Shown: piece after piece, positions 1-9,939 of the stretch
How positions within the stretch are numbered: the stretch's first letter is position 1
Layout: each line of letters opens with the position of its first letter
Source: Actinomycetes bacterium
GTDB taxonomy: Bacteria; Actinomycetota; Acidimicrobiia; Acidimicrobiales; Bog-793
NCBI GenBank assembly: GCA_021798275.1
Contig: JAJZMK010000136.1
Location: forward strand, 1-58,095
DNA: 58,095 nt
Reading direction: 5' to 3'
Notes under the pieces: generated by a model
Database searches by the model: none
Told to the model about the DNA's origin: nothing
Seen by the model: the letters and a program-made list of their open reading frames with translations, nothing else
Position numbers and translations under genes: made by a program

Positions 1-42
1 CATCGCGAAACTTAGAGTATTCCACCCGGAGGAAAGTAAATC

Positions 43-858
43 ATGACACCGGTCGGAATATTCGTAGCTCTCGGCTCCATTATGGTGTCAATGATTATGG
101 ACCATGGTAAGCCTATGTCACTTATCAACATACCAGCCATGTTGCTGGTATTTGGCGGTACGATAGGGGTCTCCATTGCCGGAGTCAGAAAAAAGGACTT
201 CAAGGCGATTAGAGGAGCTTTCAAAGCGGCTTTACGGCAAAAGAAAAAGAAAACTTGGAGTGCCCCGGAATTTGCCCAACATTTAATGGAAGTCTCAAGA
301 GAAGCAAGGACTGCCGGGCTCTTGGCGCTCGAAAACGGGCTTCCCGAAGCTAAAAACGATCCCTATCTCAAAACAGGAGTCGAACTTATCACCACTACCA
401 GTGATCCAGAAAGGGTTCGATCCGTTCTCGGAGCGGAAATATCCGGTATGAGAGCTCGCCATAAAATCGGCATTAAATATTTTCAAGACATGGGAGGTTT
501 TGCCCCCACTATAGGCATTATAGGTACGGTCATGGGTCTTGTTAGAGTTCTCGGCAACTTGACAGACCCCGGTAGCCTAGGTGTTGCTATTGCGGGAGCT
601 TTTACTGCCACTTTATGGGGGGTCATGAGCGCCAATATTTTTTGGATCCCCATCTCCAATAAATTAAAACACCTCACAGACGATGAGGTAAGACGAAAAG
701 AACTCGTTATCGAAGGTTTACTCGCGATCCAAGAAGGGCTGACCGGTCCCCAGCTAAAGGATAGGTTGGATCCCTTCCTAGCCCCGGTAGAAAGAAACGG
801 CGGTAAGGGAAAGAAGGGAAAGGACAAAAGGACAGAGCAACGTGAGGTTGCCGCATGA
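43..858 (+). CDS. motA: Flagellar motor stator protein MotA
   Basis: MotA/TolQ/ExbB-type protein; PTIGIIGTVMGLVRVLGNL motif; SD ggagga upstream; overlaps motB start (ATGA). Confidence 0.95.
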   Translation: MTPVGIFVALGSIMVSMIMDHGKPMSLINIPAMLLVFGGTIGVSIAGVRKKDFKAIRGAFKAALRQKKKKTWSAPEFAQHLMEVSREARTAGLLALENGLPEAKNDPYLKTGVELITTTSDPERVRSVLGAEISGMRARHKIGIKYFQDMGGFAPTIGIIGTVMGLVRVLGNLTDPGSLGVAIAGAFTATLWGVMSANIFWIPISNKLKHLTDDEVRRKELVIEGLLAIQEGLTGPQLKDRLDPFLAPVERNGGKGKKGKDKRTEQREVAA

Positions 859-1613
859 GCGGACCGCACGCCGGCAGGGCCAGAAAGGATGCCGGCGGTG
901 ATATAGACGAAGAGCATGAAGGCGGGATGGAAAGATGGCTTCTTACTTACTCCGATATGATCACTTTACTTCTGGCTCTCTTTATCGTTCTCTATGCTCT
1001 TTCCAGCTTAAACAAAGTCAAATACGCTGAATTTGCCAAAGGACTACGTACAAGTTTTAACAATGGGAAAAGCCAGCCTTCATCGTCTAGGACTCTTCCG
1101 TCGCCAAAACAAGGAAAAATAAAAATTACAAAAGGCCAAGCTTCTCTGTCTGCTCTTGAAAAACAGATACAGCAAGCGCTAAAAAAAGCCGGGTTGATTC
1201 ATGATGTCCAAATATCGATCAAAGCACGGGGCTTAATCGTCTCCTTAGTCACTGGGCGTACTTTTTATTCCAAAGATTCCGCCAGCCTCTCTCCCGTAGG
1301 TGAAGAGGTCGTCGATGTGGCCGGAGAAGTGATTGCCAGACACACCAACTATGTAAACGTTGACGGATATACAGACAACGAACCGATCATTGGTGGTCCC
1401 TATACAAGCAATTGGCAATTGTCGGCTCAACGAGCGGTTGTAGTCGTGGAAAGGCTGCAAAATAATGCACATGTCAATCCCACACAACTTTATGTCGTTG
1501 GTTTTGGACAGTACCATCCGATCGTGCCGAACGATTCGCCGGCAAACCAGGCGAAAAACAGAAGGGTTGACATAGTTATATCACCACCGGGACAAAAGGT
1601 AACACTGCCATGA
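855..1613 (+). CDS. motB: Flagellar motor protein MotB (OmpA-like C-terminus)
   Basis: N-terminal WLLTYSDMITLLLALFIVLYALS plus OmpA-like peptidoglycan-binding domain (GYTDNEPI, GFGQYHPIVPNDSPANQAKNRRVDIVI). Confidence 0.95.
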   Translation: MSGPHAGRARKDAGGDIDEEHEGGMERWLLTYSDMITLLLALFIVLYALSSLNKVKYAEFAKGLRTSFNNGKSQPSSSRTLPSPKQGKIKITKGQASLSALEKQIQQALKKAGLIHDVQISIKARGLIVSLVTGRTFYSKDSASLSPVGEEVVDVAGEVIARHTNYVNVDGYTDNEPIIGGPYTSNWQLSAQRAVVVVERLQNNAHVNPTQLYVVGFGQYHPIVPNDSPANQAKNRRVDIVISPPGQKVTLP

Positions 1614-2488
1614 TAACCGTTACACCTTATGATTTTAGACGCAATGAAACTCTGGACAGACACCAGACGAGGGCTCTAAACGCCGCTCTCGATTCCTTTG
1701 CTCGCCATGGTTCTATTGAAATCTCCTCTTCTCTTAGGCGAGCTTGCCAGCTTAGTCTCAAAGAAATTTCCGAGGTAACGTGGAAACAAATAGTAAACCA
1801 GTTAGGTGAGAAGCCTTACATGGCTACATTCGCTGTTGAGCCGCTACAAGGAAGACTGTTTTTCGCCATGCCATTAGTCGATGCCATCAGAATCATCGAC
1901 TACAGGTTGGGTGGAGGAAGTCTACCGGCATTTGAGAGACATACGGACCCGACCGATACCGATCTGGCCGTTCTGAGCGGTATCATCGAGCCTTTATTTT
2001 CAGAACTTGGTTCAGCTTTTTCAAGACGTGTAACCGTCAGAGTATCTCTCATAAACCAGGAAGCGAGCAAGCAATATGTGCAGATTGCGGGACAGTTGGA
2101 GGTATTTCTTCAAATCGAAATGGAGTTGATGATTTCAGACGAAATTACAATGCCCATCTGTATGTATTTCCCAATTATTTTGATCAGACAAATTATTCAA
2201 GATCTTCAGTCATACTCAGAGGATAAAGAGGAATCGGTCAGACAACTCGATCCAGATGTCATCTTAAAAACACCAATTTCGCTCTGGATGGAAATTCCCC
2301 CTATCCCTCTTACCCCAGAAGCGGTATCTGACCTCTCGCCTGGAGATGTGATTCCATTTTTTCATCCCACTACAGAGCCTTTGGATATCAGGGCGGAAGG
2401 CATTCTGGTTGCCAAAGGAAAGCAGTACGCAATAGGTTCAAAAGTCGTATGTTCAATTTCAGAGGAGGTCAAAGAAGATGACAACTGA
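1610..2488 (+). CDS. fliM: Flagellar motor switch protein FliM
   Basis: FliM-like sequence, operon position between motB and fliN, C-terminal SpoA-like domain. Confidence 0.88.
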   Translation: MITVTPYDFRRNETLDRHQTRALNAALDSFARHGSIEISSSLRRACQLSLKEISEVTWKQIVNQLGEKPYMATFAVEPLQGRLFFAMPLVDAIRIIDYRLGGGSLPAFERHTDPTDTDLAVLSGIIEPLFSELGSAFSRRVTVRVSLINQEASKQYVQIAGQLEVFLQIEMELMISDEITMPICMYFPIILIRQIIQDLQSYSEDKEESVRQLDPDVILKTPISLWMEIPPIPLTPEAVSDLSPGDVIPFFHPTTEPLDIRAEGILVAKGKQYAIGSKVVCSISEEVKEDDN

Positions 2489-2783
2489 CGCTTTAGAAGA
2501 ACAGAAAATTCTAAGCGACAAAGGTGACCTATGGGTCAACAAGTCCGTAAGGCTAAAAGATGTGCAACTTATGATCAGTGCCCAGATAGGCCGCACAAAG
2601 TTACCTATTCGCTCTGTTTTGGAACTTGGCGTCGGTCAAGTAATCGAACTAGACCGTCAGGTGGGAGCACCGATCGATATCGTCGCCAACAGCGAAGTTG
2701 TCATTGCTAAAGGCGAAGTAGTCGAAGTAAACGGAGAATACGGAGTCCGTATTACCGAAGTTATCAATGCAGTGGTGGAGTAA
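2478..2783 (+). CDS. fliN: Flagellar motor switch protein FliN
   Basis: SpoA domain: LPIRSVLELGVGQVIELDRQVGAPIDIVANSEVVIAKGEVVEVNGEYGVRIT. Confidence 0.95.
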   Translation: MTTDALEEQKILSDKGDLWVNKSVRLKDVQLMISAQIGRTKLPIRSVLELGVGQVIELDRQVGAPIDIVANSEVVIAKGEVVEVNGEYGVRITEVINAVVE

Positions 2784-3235
2784 TGTCAACTTTCAGCCTT
2801 TTTCTCCACACTTTTTTTGCACTGGCAATTGTATTAATTGTTATTGCCATATTGTCAAAATTAATGAGAACAGGTACGCTTGGAAAATACAGATCCTCCA
2901 AGCTATCTTCTGCTCCGGCATCGATCGAAGTAGTGTCCAGAAAGACGCTGGCACGCCACAATTATCTGGCGGTTGTCGAAGTTGAGAGAAAGCGCTTTCT
3001 GGTTGCCGTCACGGCACAATCTATAAATTTAATATCGGTCATCGATGTCGAAGAAAACATGACCGCTCTTGAAAACAGTGTTTTATTCCCCGAGAACAAT
3101 TTTCCCCAATTATTTCTTACCGACAGCAGTATGGATCAAAACAACGGGTCGCCATGGAAGGCAACACCCAGGCAAACGCCAATGGCATGGGATGCTTTTA
3201 TAGAGAAACTGCGCGGAATAACCATCAGACATTAA
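2783..3235 (+). CDS. fliO: Flagellar biosynthetic protein FliO-like
   Basis: Single N-terminal TM plus short FliO-like domain (IEVVSRKTLARHNYLAVVEVERKRFLVAVTAQSINLI), between fliN and fliP. Confidence 0.75.
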   Translation: MSTFSLFLHTFFALAIVLIVIAILSKLMRTGTLGKYRSSKLSSAPASIEVVSRKTLARHNYLAVVEVERKRFLVAVTAQSINLISVIDVEENMTALENSVLFPENNFPQLFLTDSSMDQNNGSPWKATPRQTPMAWDAFIEKLRGITIRH

Positions 3236-3423
3236 AAAGTTATTCCGACAGAAGATCCCCTGGAGACTTCTTTTGCGAAAATATCATTTATATCGGGCTC
3301 TTCAACAAGCGGCTCTCACAGACACACGTCAAAAATCGCTTGTTAAGAGACGTCACTATGTAGCTTTATACCAACAAATAGGTTTTTCACCGCTGGTATC
3401 CGTCCAAGCAAGGCGGATATAAA

Positions 3424-4110
3424 ATGAGATACGATTACATTGCCGCGGCCTCACCGAGCGTAAATATCAACCTCAGCGGATTGCACGCCCCGTCAAGTGC
3501 TCTTGTTATTATCGTCGGCCTGACATTACTCTCGATCGCACCGTCATTGCTTATTCTAATGACAGGCTTTACAAGAATTTTTATTGTTCTAGGATTGACC
3601 AGAAGTGCGTTGGGACTGCAGAATACCCCGCCGAACCAGGTGATAGCCGGCTTAGCACTTTTTATATCCCTGGCAATCATGGCGCCCGTCCTCGGACAAA
3701 TAAATCATGTCGCCGTACAGCCCTATTTACACGGCAAAGTAAATGCTACGCAAGCGATAGAAAAAGGGGAAGTCCCTCTAAAATCCTGGATGCTCAAGCA
3801 AACCAGAGACAGTGAACTCTCGATGTTTGCCGGCAACAAGCAAAACTTACTAAAGGATCCGGCTAAACTTCCCATGACTGTTGTCATTCCGGCCTTTGTC
3901 CTGTCTGAGGTTCAAAGTGCATTCATTATAGGGTTTGTGATCTTCTTACCCTTTATGATCATAGACCTCGTTGTTGCCTCTATCTTGATGGCAATGGGTA
4001 TGTTTATGTTACCCCCAACCCTGGTCTCGCTGCCGTTCAAGATATTGCTCTTCGTATTGGTAGACGGGTGGTCGCTAGTCGTCCACTCCCTGTTGCTGAG
4101 TTTCCATTAA
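3424..4110 (+). CDS. fliP: Flagellar export apparatus protein FliP
   Basis: Strong FliP family signature (LTLLSIAPSLLILMTGFTRIFIVLGLTRSALGLQNTPPNQVIAGLALFIS). Confidence 0.97.
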   Translation: MRYDYIAAASPSVNINLSGLHAPSSALVIIVGLTLLSIAPSLLILMTGFTRIFIVLGLTRSALGLQNTPPNQVIAGLALFISLAIMAPVLGQINHVAVQPYLHGKVNATQAIEKGEVPLKSWMLKQTRDSELSMFAGNKQNLLKDPAKLPMTVVIPAFVLSEVQSAFIIGFVIFLPFMIIDLVVASILMAMGMFMLPPTLVSLPFKILLFVLVDGWSLVVHSLLLSFH

Positions 4111-4115
4111 CGACC

Positions 4116-4385
4116 ATGACGTCATCTACCACCGTAACTTTAATCGGGCAAGCCATTGTGTTGATAGCGGAACTCTGCGGTCCCATTCTCATCGCGACTT
4201 TGGTAGTCGGACTTATCATATCACTCTTCCAAGCCGTTACTTCAATTCAAGAATTTACACTTACTTTCTTACCAAAATTACTAGTCGTCGCATTGATATT
4301 GGCTATATCGGGTCATTGGATGATAACAGAATTGACCGATTACACCACCCAATTATTTGCCCTGATACCAAAGCTCTTGTCGTAG
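4116..4385 (+). CDS. fliQ: Flagellar export apparatus protein FliQ
   Basis: FliQ pattern (GQAIVLIAELCGPILIATLVVGLIISLFQAVTSIQEFTLTFLPKL). ATG 4116 preferred over the ORF-track start at 4068, which overlaps fliP. Confidence 0.93.
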   Translation: MTSSTTVTLIGQAIVLIAELCGPILIATLVVGLIISLFQAVTSIQEFTLTFLPKLLVVALILAISGHWMITELTDYTTQLFALIPKLLS

Positions 4386-4387
4386 CC

Positions 4388-5146
4388 ATGATCCACATCC
4401 CGCTTGCTGACATACTCGCCTATTTTCTAGGTATGGTGCGAGCAACAGTCTTTCTTTTCACATGTCCTCCACTCACGACATCTGCCATTCCTTTTCAAGC
4501 CAGAGTGGCGATCGCTGGAGGCCTCTCGCTGGCAGCCCTCCCCGTCATATCGCACGAATACTTGATAACTTCCGATATTGCTCTAATTGGTGCCCTGGTT
4601 ACACAGGTGATACTGGGTGCCTTAATTGGTCTTGTCGTACAATTATTTATCGGGGCGATTCAAGCAGCAGGAACAGTGATCGACCAATTTTCTGGCCTAA
4701 ATCTTCCTCCGGCAATCGACCCGCTCAGCCTGGATCAATCCCCCATTATTGCTAAAGCTTACGAATGGACAACCACGATGCTCTTTTTTTCAACCGGAGC
4801 ATACATCTTGGTTTTTAAAGGATTTGAGAAAAGTTTTTCCATCTTCGGTACCACTATCCCCTTGTCCTACTTTAGAAATATATCTTCTCTGATTACTTCT
4901 GATATGGTGAGGTTTTTTGCCGCCACGGTGGAAATAGCAGCCCCTTTAGTGGCTGTGGTATTTTCTTCTCAAATCCTACTCGGGTTACTTGCCAAGTCCG
5001 CTCCCCAGGCCAACATCTATGCTCTCGGGTTTCCTTTGCAGATAGTGGTAATCATATTTACACTTTCTTTAGCCATCTTGGCACTGCCAAATGACCTGAT
5101 ATCGCTGACGCAAAAAGTCGTTTCCCAATTGTTTGGAGGACCATAG
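4388..5146 (+). CDS. fliR: Flagellar export apparatus protein FliR
   Basis: FliR multi-TM protein, syntenic; ATG 4388 just after the fliQ stop. Confidence 0.92.
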   Translation: MIHIPLADILAYFLGMVRATVFLFTCPPLTTSAIPFQARVAIAGGLSLAALPVISHEYLITSDIALIGALVTQVILGALIGLVVQLFIGAIQAAGTVIDQFSGLNLPPAIDPLSLDQSPIIAKAYEWTTTMLFFSTGAYILVFKGFEKSFSIFGTTIPLSYFRNISSLITSDMVRFFAATVEIAAPLVAVVFSSQILLGLLAKSAPQANIYALGFPLQIVVIIFTLSLAILALPNDLISLTQKVVSQLFGGP

Positions 5147-6240
5147 TGGCGGCAGACAGCGGGCAAAAAACAGAAAAGCCTACTCCTAAACATGTCAAAG
5201 AGGCTCACAAAGAAGGTCGTTTTGCCAAGTCCCCGGATATAGGTTCCTGGTTTAGTCTCACCATACTGATCTTCCTCTTTCCTCTCCTAATGCAAAGGTC
5301 AACGGAACTAATAGTAAACTTTCTTGCCCTTGCTTTTTCCTCAATGTCAGCACCATCCCCCGGTCTGGCAGTAGGGCTTCTCGGCAAAGGGCTCTATACA
5401 ATTTTAGATGCCGCTTTTTTGCCTATCCTATTGGTTGGCATAGTCGGTATAGTTTCCTCCCTGGCGCAAACCGGCCTTAAATTCTCAACAGGAGCAATAG
5501 GGTTTAAATGGAAAAAAGTTTCTCCCATGACCGGTATCAAGCGGATTTTTTCTCCCTCCGGAGGTTGGGAATTAGCCAAAAATCTTCTTAGGCTTCTCCT
5601 TCTTGTCGGAGTCGGTTACGAAACCGCCCATGCCATGGTCATGGAAATACTCTCCCAGCAAAACTCGGCACTTGGCGACACTTTGAATAAAGCCTCCTCA
5701 ATGCTTCTAACCTCCCTCAGAGCTATCGCTCTGAGCGCGTTCCTTCTCTCGGGATTTGACTATATATTCCAGCGCCGGCGTTTCAACCAGTCCATGAAAA
5801 TGACCAAAGAGGAAGTAAAGCGTGAAATGCGAGAGCAGGAGGGATCTCCCGAAGTAAAAAGAGCCCTGCGAAGACGCAGGAACCGCATTTCAAGGTTGCA
5901 GCTGCTCTCTGCCATGAAAGAAAGTAGCGTGGTGGTAGTCAACCCCACCCACTTTGCCGTAGCTCTGCGCTACGATAAGAGAAAAGATAAGGCGCCTAGA
6001 GTACTGAGCAAAGGTGAGGACGAGGATGCTTTGGCAATCCGCTACGAAGCCATCAGACTGAAAATCCCGATAGTGGAAAATCCCCCTTTGGCAAGGATGA
6101 TTTACGACACCTGCAATATGAATTCGGAAATTCCCGTTGACTTATATCAAAAAGTGGCTAAATTGTTTGCTTTTGTCTATCAATTATCACCTACAGCAAA
6201 ACAATTGATAGACATCCACAAAATGTCGTACTCCGATTAA
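5146..6240 (+). CDS. flhB: Flagellar export switch protein FlhB
   Basis: SGQKTEKPTPKHVKEAHKEGRFAKSPD N-terminus and the conserved autocleavage NPTH motif (VVVVNPTHFAVALRYD); GTG start. Confidence 0.97.
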   Translation: MAADSGQKTEKPTPKHVKEAHKEGRFAKSPDIGSWFSLTILIFLFPLLMQRSTELIVNFLALAFSSMSAPSPGLAVGLLGKGLYTILDAAFLPILLVGIVGIVSSLAQTGLKFSTGAIGFKWKKVSPMTGIKRIFSPSGGWELAKNLLRLLLLVGVGYETAHAMVMEILSQQNSALGDTLNKASSMLLTSLRAIALSAFLLSGFDYIFQRRRFNQSMKMTKEEVKREMREQEGSPEVKRALRRRRNRISRLQLLSAMKESSVVVVNPTHFAVALRYDKRKDKAPRVLSKGEDEDALAIRYEAIRLKIPIVENPPLARMIYDTCNMNSEIPVDLYQKVAKLFAFVYQLSPTAKQLIDIHKMSYSD

Positions 6241-6402
6241 ATCTATCCACTGGTAACCGCATTTTATTTAAAAAAAATAAGAATATTTTGGCAAACTCTT
6301 TAATTTTGTATCCGTTATACAAGCAAGAGAGCCAGGACGGCACTTAATTTGGTCAAGGATCGACCATAGATATTGGATTGAACCAGTCTATAGGAGCGAT
6401 CG

Positions 6403-8487
6403 TTGGCCGACATCGGTAAAACTTTACCAATACCAAAAAATGCCAGCTCATTCAAGCTGTTAGCCGTTCCGTTGGCGGTCGTTTTGGTGGTTGTGATGCT
6501 GGTTGTCCCCTTGCCGAGCTTTCTTTTAGACATTCTCATCACCATCAATATCACCGCCGCTATGCTAGTCCTTTTAACGGCGATGAACGTTAAGAAGCCT
6601 TTGGAGTTTTCGGTATTTCCCACTCTGCTCCTAATGCTGACCGTATTTCGCTTGGCCCTTAATGTCAGTGCAACCAGATTGGTCTTACTACACGCCTACG
6701 CCGGCGTCGTCATAGAAAGTTTCGGACACTTTGTTATAGGTGGTTCCGTCCTAGTCGGCTTAGTAGTGTTTTTGATTCTGATTATCATCCAGTTCGTCGT
6801 CATCACCAGCGGATCAGGCCGAGTTGCTGAAGTTGCGGCCAGGTTTACCTTAGATGCCATGCCCGGTAAGCAGATGGCCGTTGACGGAGAGTTGGCCAGC
6901 CAATTGATTACAGCTGAACAGGCTAAGCAGCGCAGGGCTGAGATCTCCGAAGAAGCCGACTTCTATGGAGCGATGGACGGAGCGTCAAAATTTGTCCGCG
7001 GGGATGCCATTGCCGCTATCGTCATCACCTTGATCAACTTACTCGGCGGTTTGGGAGTCGGAGTACTACAGCACCATGATTCACTCTCTCAGGCGGTTTC
7101 CACTTATTCGACCCTATCGGTCGGAGACGGCTTGGTCAGTCAAATCCCCGCACTGCTTCTATCTCTATCCACCGGTATCATTGTCACCAGAGCGGCAACC
7201 GAAGATGATCTCGGCAGCAATGTTTTGGGGCAGCTTTCACGCTATCGCCGGGTTGTCCGTACGGCCGCCGCCGTCATCTTCATCCTAGGTATATTGCCTG
7301 GTTTGCCGAAAATTCCATTTTTACTCGTGGGCGGAATACTGTTCATACTGGCCTCCAGATTGCCACAAGATGAACAAGAAGAAGCAGAAGAGGTGCAAGA
7401 AACTTTGCTCCCACCCCCTCCTTCTCCCGATGCCCCAGCTCAATTGGCCAAAGAAGCTAAAGTAATGCCTCTCGAGTTGGAACTCGGTCTTGATGTCATA
7501 GACCTTGTGGATCCGAGAAAAAGAGGAGATCTTCTAGAGCGGGTCAAAGGATTAAGACGGGCATTAGCTCATGAACTTGGGATAGTCATTCCCCCGATAC
7601 ATGCCAAGGATAACGATCAATTGTCGCCGACGCATTACGCTTTTCGGATACACGGAGTCCAGGTAGCCGAAGGAGAAGCTCCCCCCGGTCTATTGCTGGC
7701 CGTCGGCAACGGTTTACAGGAATTGGACGGCAGGGAAACCAAAGACCCCGCATACGGTGGCATGGCCAAGTGGATATCACCGGAACTAAGATATCGCGCC
7801 ACAGTCACAGGTGCCACGGTCGTAGAAAGGTCCGCTGTAATAACGACTCATCTGGCTGAAGTGGTTAGAAAATATGCAGGTGAACTACTGTCCCGTCAGG
7901 ATGTTAAGTTACTGCTCGATTCGGTTAAAAACGAAAATCCTGTTGCCATAGAAGAGATGGCTTCTGCCAATGTGACACTCGGACATATCCAAAACGTATT
8001 ACGCAATCTCTTGGAAGAGCAGATTCCCGTCAAAGATCTCGTCAGAATTATCGAAGCTGTCACCGATCAGGCAATGACACAGATCAGAGACTTAGATAGC
8101 CTTACTGAGGCTGCTCGCATGGCACTCGGTCCTCAAATAACTTCGCTTTGCACACAAAATTCGATTGTCAATGCCATTGTCTTAGAACCAGCTTTAGAAC
8201 AAGATCTGGCTTCGCATATCCAGATCACGGAACACGGAAGATATTTGGGAAATTCAGCCGAAGATTTGGAAAGAGTCATAACATCTGTCCAAAATACCTA
8301 CATGTCGGCTGAAGCCGCCGGGAAGAGTCCGGTATTGGTTTGTTCAAGTTACATCCGCCCCGCCCTAAGAAGGCTTATCCACACCAGATTAGTAAATCTA
8401 AAAGTTATCTCCGCGGCAGAAGTCGCGGCCAACGCAAAAATCAGCACGATAGGAGTGATATATCATGTCGCAAACACTACGGTTTGA
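6403..8487 (+). CDS. flhA: Flagellar export protein FlhA
   Basis: FHIPEP-type sequence (FTLDAMPGKQMAVDGEL, RRAEISEEADFYGAMDGASKFVRGDAIAAI); TTG start. Confidence 0.97.
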   Translation: MADIGKTLPIPKNASSFKLLAVPLAVVLVVVMLVVPLPSFLLDILITINITAAMLVLLTAMNVKKPLEFSVFPTLLLMLTVFRLALNVSATRLVLLHAYAGVVIESFGHFVIGGSVLVGLVVFLILIIIQFVVITSGSGRVAEVAARFTLDAMPGKQMAVDGELASQLITAEQAKQRRAEISEEADFYGAMDGASKFVRGDAIAAIVITLINLLGGLGVGVLQHHDSLSQAVSTYSTLSVGDGLVSQIPALLLSLSTGIIVTRAATEDDLGSNVLGQLSRYRRVVRTAAAVIFILGILPGLPKIPFLLVGGILFILASRLPQDEQEEAEEVQETLLPPPPSPDAPAQLAKEAKVMPLELELGLDVIDLVDPRKRGDLLERVKGLRRALAHELGIVIPPIHAKDNDQLSPTHYAFRIHGVQVAEGEAPPGLLLAVGNGLQELDGRETKDPAYGGMAKWISPELRYRATVTGATVVERSAVITTHLAEVVRKYAGELLSRQDVKLLLDSVKNENPVAIEEMASANVTLGHIQNVLRNLLEEQIPVKDLVRIIEAVTDQAMTQIRDLDSLTEAARMALGPQITSLCTQNSIVNAIVLEPALEQDLASHIQITEHGRYLGNSAEDLERVITSVQNTYMSAEAAGKSPVLVCSSYIRPALRRLIHTRLVNLKVISAAEVAANAKISTIGVIYHVANTTV

Positions 8488-9661
8488 AGGCAAGTCTCTT
8501 GATGAAGCCAGAAAGCACATTATTCATACCACCGGTCGAGATATTGATGAACTGGAGGTGAAACGCCACGGCCGCGAGCTTTACGGAGGACTGTTTGGAT
8601 TTTTTCAAAAAGAACGCTACGTAATAGAAGTGGCACCCTATGTAGAAAAAAAATCTTCTACCGCCGGAGGTTCATCATTGACTGCTTTTACTTTAAAAAC
8701 TAGAGGTGACAAGCAGAAAGAAAGAAAAGTAAACGCAACCAAACCAGCGGGGAATTTGGACTCGCTGGCAGAGGGTACCGAGGACTCGTTGGACGTCAAT
8801 TTTGACCGTGAATTGCAATTGGTATTAAGTAACGCAGGCAGCCTGCTTGGAAGCAACAACAACGAACAGGCCTCAGTAAATACAGCGACCAGGCAGTTCC
8901 CCAATGAAAGATATCAAAGCGCCTTCGGTGGGACAGATGAATATAATACACCGGCAACAAGTGAACACGGTGGTCAAAATATAGGAATCTATGAGGCTCC
9001 CCTGAGAGCCGAGACATCCAAAGCTCCCACGAAACAGGAAACGATCAAAGCCATTCCAGGTCACCTCTATGACTTTATCGATATCGATCGCTTAAACACT
9101 GCTTTCTCTCAAGATGTCTTAAACTTGCTTGATGCAGTAAAAGCCCCGGCTGATTTTCCAAAAAAGCAGTCCTTTCTCTTGGGGTTGATCGGCGACCTAG
9201 AACTTGCTGTTCGAGCCTTTACAACCATAGATGAGTACTATCAAGGCGAGACAGACCTGATTATCATGAGTGACCGGGTCATCTCGAGAAACACCACTAC
9301 TTTGAAAGTGAAAACTCCCCAAGAACTGGGAGAAGTCATCATCGAACAGCGACTTGCACAGAAAAAAACAGTCGTCATATTCGATCAAAAATCACATCTT
9401 GATAATCTACAAAAGTCAATTATGGTTGCCGTTCCAGACGCCCTTTGGGCCGCTGTCAGCGCTGATTACGACATCAACCAAGTAAATGCTCTGGACTTGT
9501 GCACAAACGGTATCGATGCCTTAATCATTTACGGCCTAGCCTCAGCAAACAATCCTTTGGCATTTTTCGGCCAGCGCTGGCCCCTAGCTTATGTGGATGG
9601 ATGGCGTGCTTCAAAAGCGGCAATTCTGGCAAAACTGATGGAGACAAATAACCTGTCATGA
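8465..9661 (+). CDS. FlhF-like protein with apparently degenerate SRP-type GTPase domain
   Basis: Overlaps the flhA 3' end; FlhF/Jag-like N-terminus (FEGKSLDEARKHI...GGLFGFFQKERYVIEV); C-terminus resembles the FlhF G-domain end (WPLAYVDG) but no GxxGxGKT P-loop. Confidence 0.55.
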   Translation: MSQTLRFEGKSLDEARKHIIHTTGRDIDELEVKRHGRELYGGLFGFFQKERYVIEVAPYVEKKSSTAGGSSLTAFTLKTRGDKQKERKVNATKPAGNLDSLAEGTEDSLDVNFDRELQLVLSNAGSLLGSNNNEQASVNTATRQFPNERYQSAFGGTDEYNTPATSEHGGQNIGIYEAPLRAETSKAPTKQETIKAIPGHLYDFIDIDRLNTAFSQDVLNLLDAVKAPADFPKKQSFLLGLIGDLELAVRAFTTIDEYYQGETDLIIMSDRVISRNTTTLKVKTPQELGEVIIEQRLAQKKTVVIFDQKSHLDNLQKSIMVAVPDALWAAVSADYDINQVNALDLCTNGIDALIIYGLASANNPLAFFGQRWPLAYVDGWRASKAAILAKLMETNNLS

Positions 9662-9939
9662 ACGGAAAAGAGGGCTTCTTTATTAACGAGTTGATCAGGT
9701 TCGGACCATTTTTGACAGTCCTCTTAGCTACTCTGGCCTGCCTGGAAAACATCAGGGAATTTCTTGCCGGGCAAGTTAACTTTACAGCCATGGTAGAACG
9801 CTATTTCTTAGCCTTTTTGCTAGCGATGATAGCGGTTCGCCTTTTTACAAAACTGGTACTGGCTTATGCCGGTAATGATCAAAGAAATCAAAACGTCGTA
9901 TCCGCTAGTGGTAAATCAAATAAGAAAGGTAAAAAATGA
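9658..9939 (+). CDS. Small membrane protein in flagellar operon, unknown function
   Basis: 93 aa, two predicted TM stretches and a basic tail; overlaps both neighbours by 4 bp. Confidence 0.6.
   Translation: MNGKEGFFINELIRFGPFLTVLLATLACLENIREFLAGQVNFTAMVERYFLAFLLAMIAVRLFTKLVLAYAGNDQRNQNVVSASGKSNKKGKK

Noticed and set aside
483-917. 144-aa minus ORF antisense to motA
   Set aside because: Complete overlap with a confidently identified CDS; no recognisable domain.
3154-3363. 69-aa ORF between fliO and fliP
   Set aside because: Overlaps fliO in another frame and lacks a recognisable domain.
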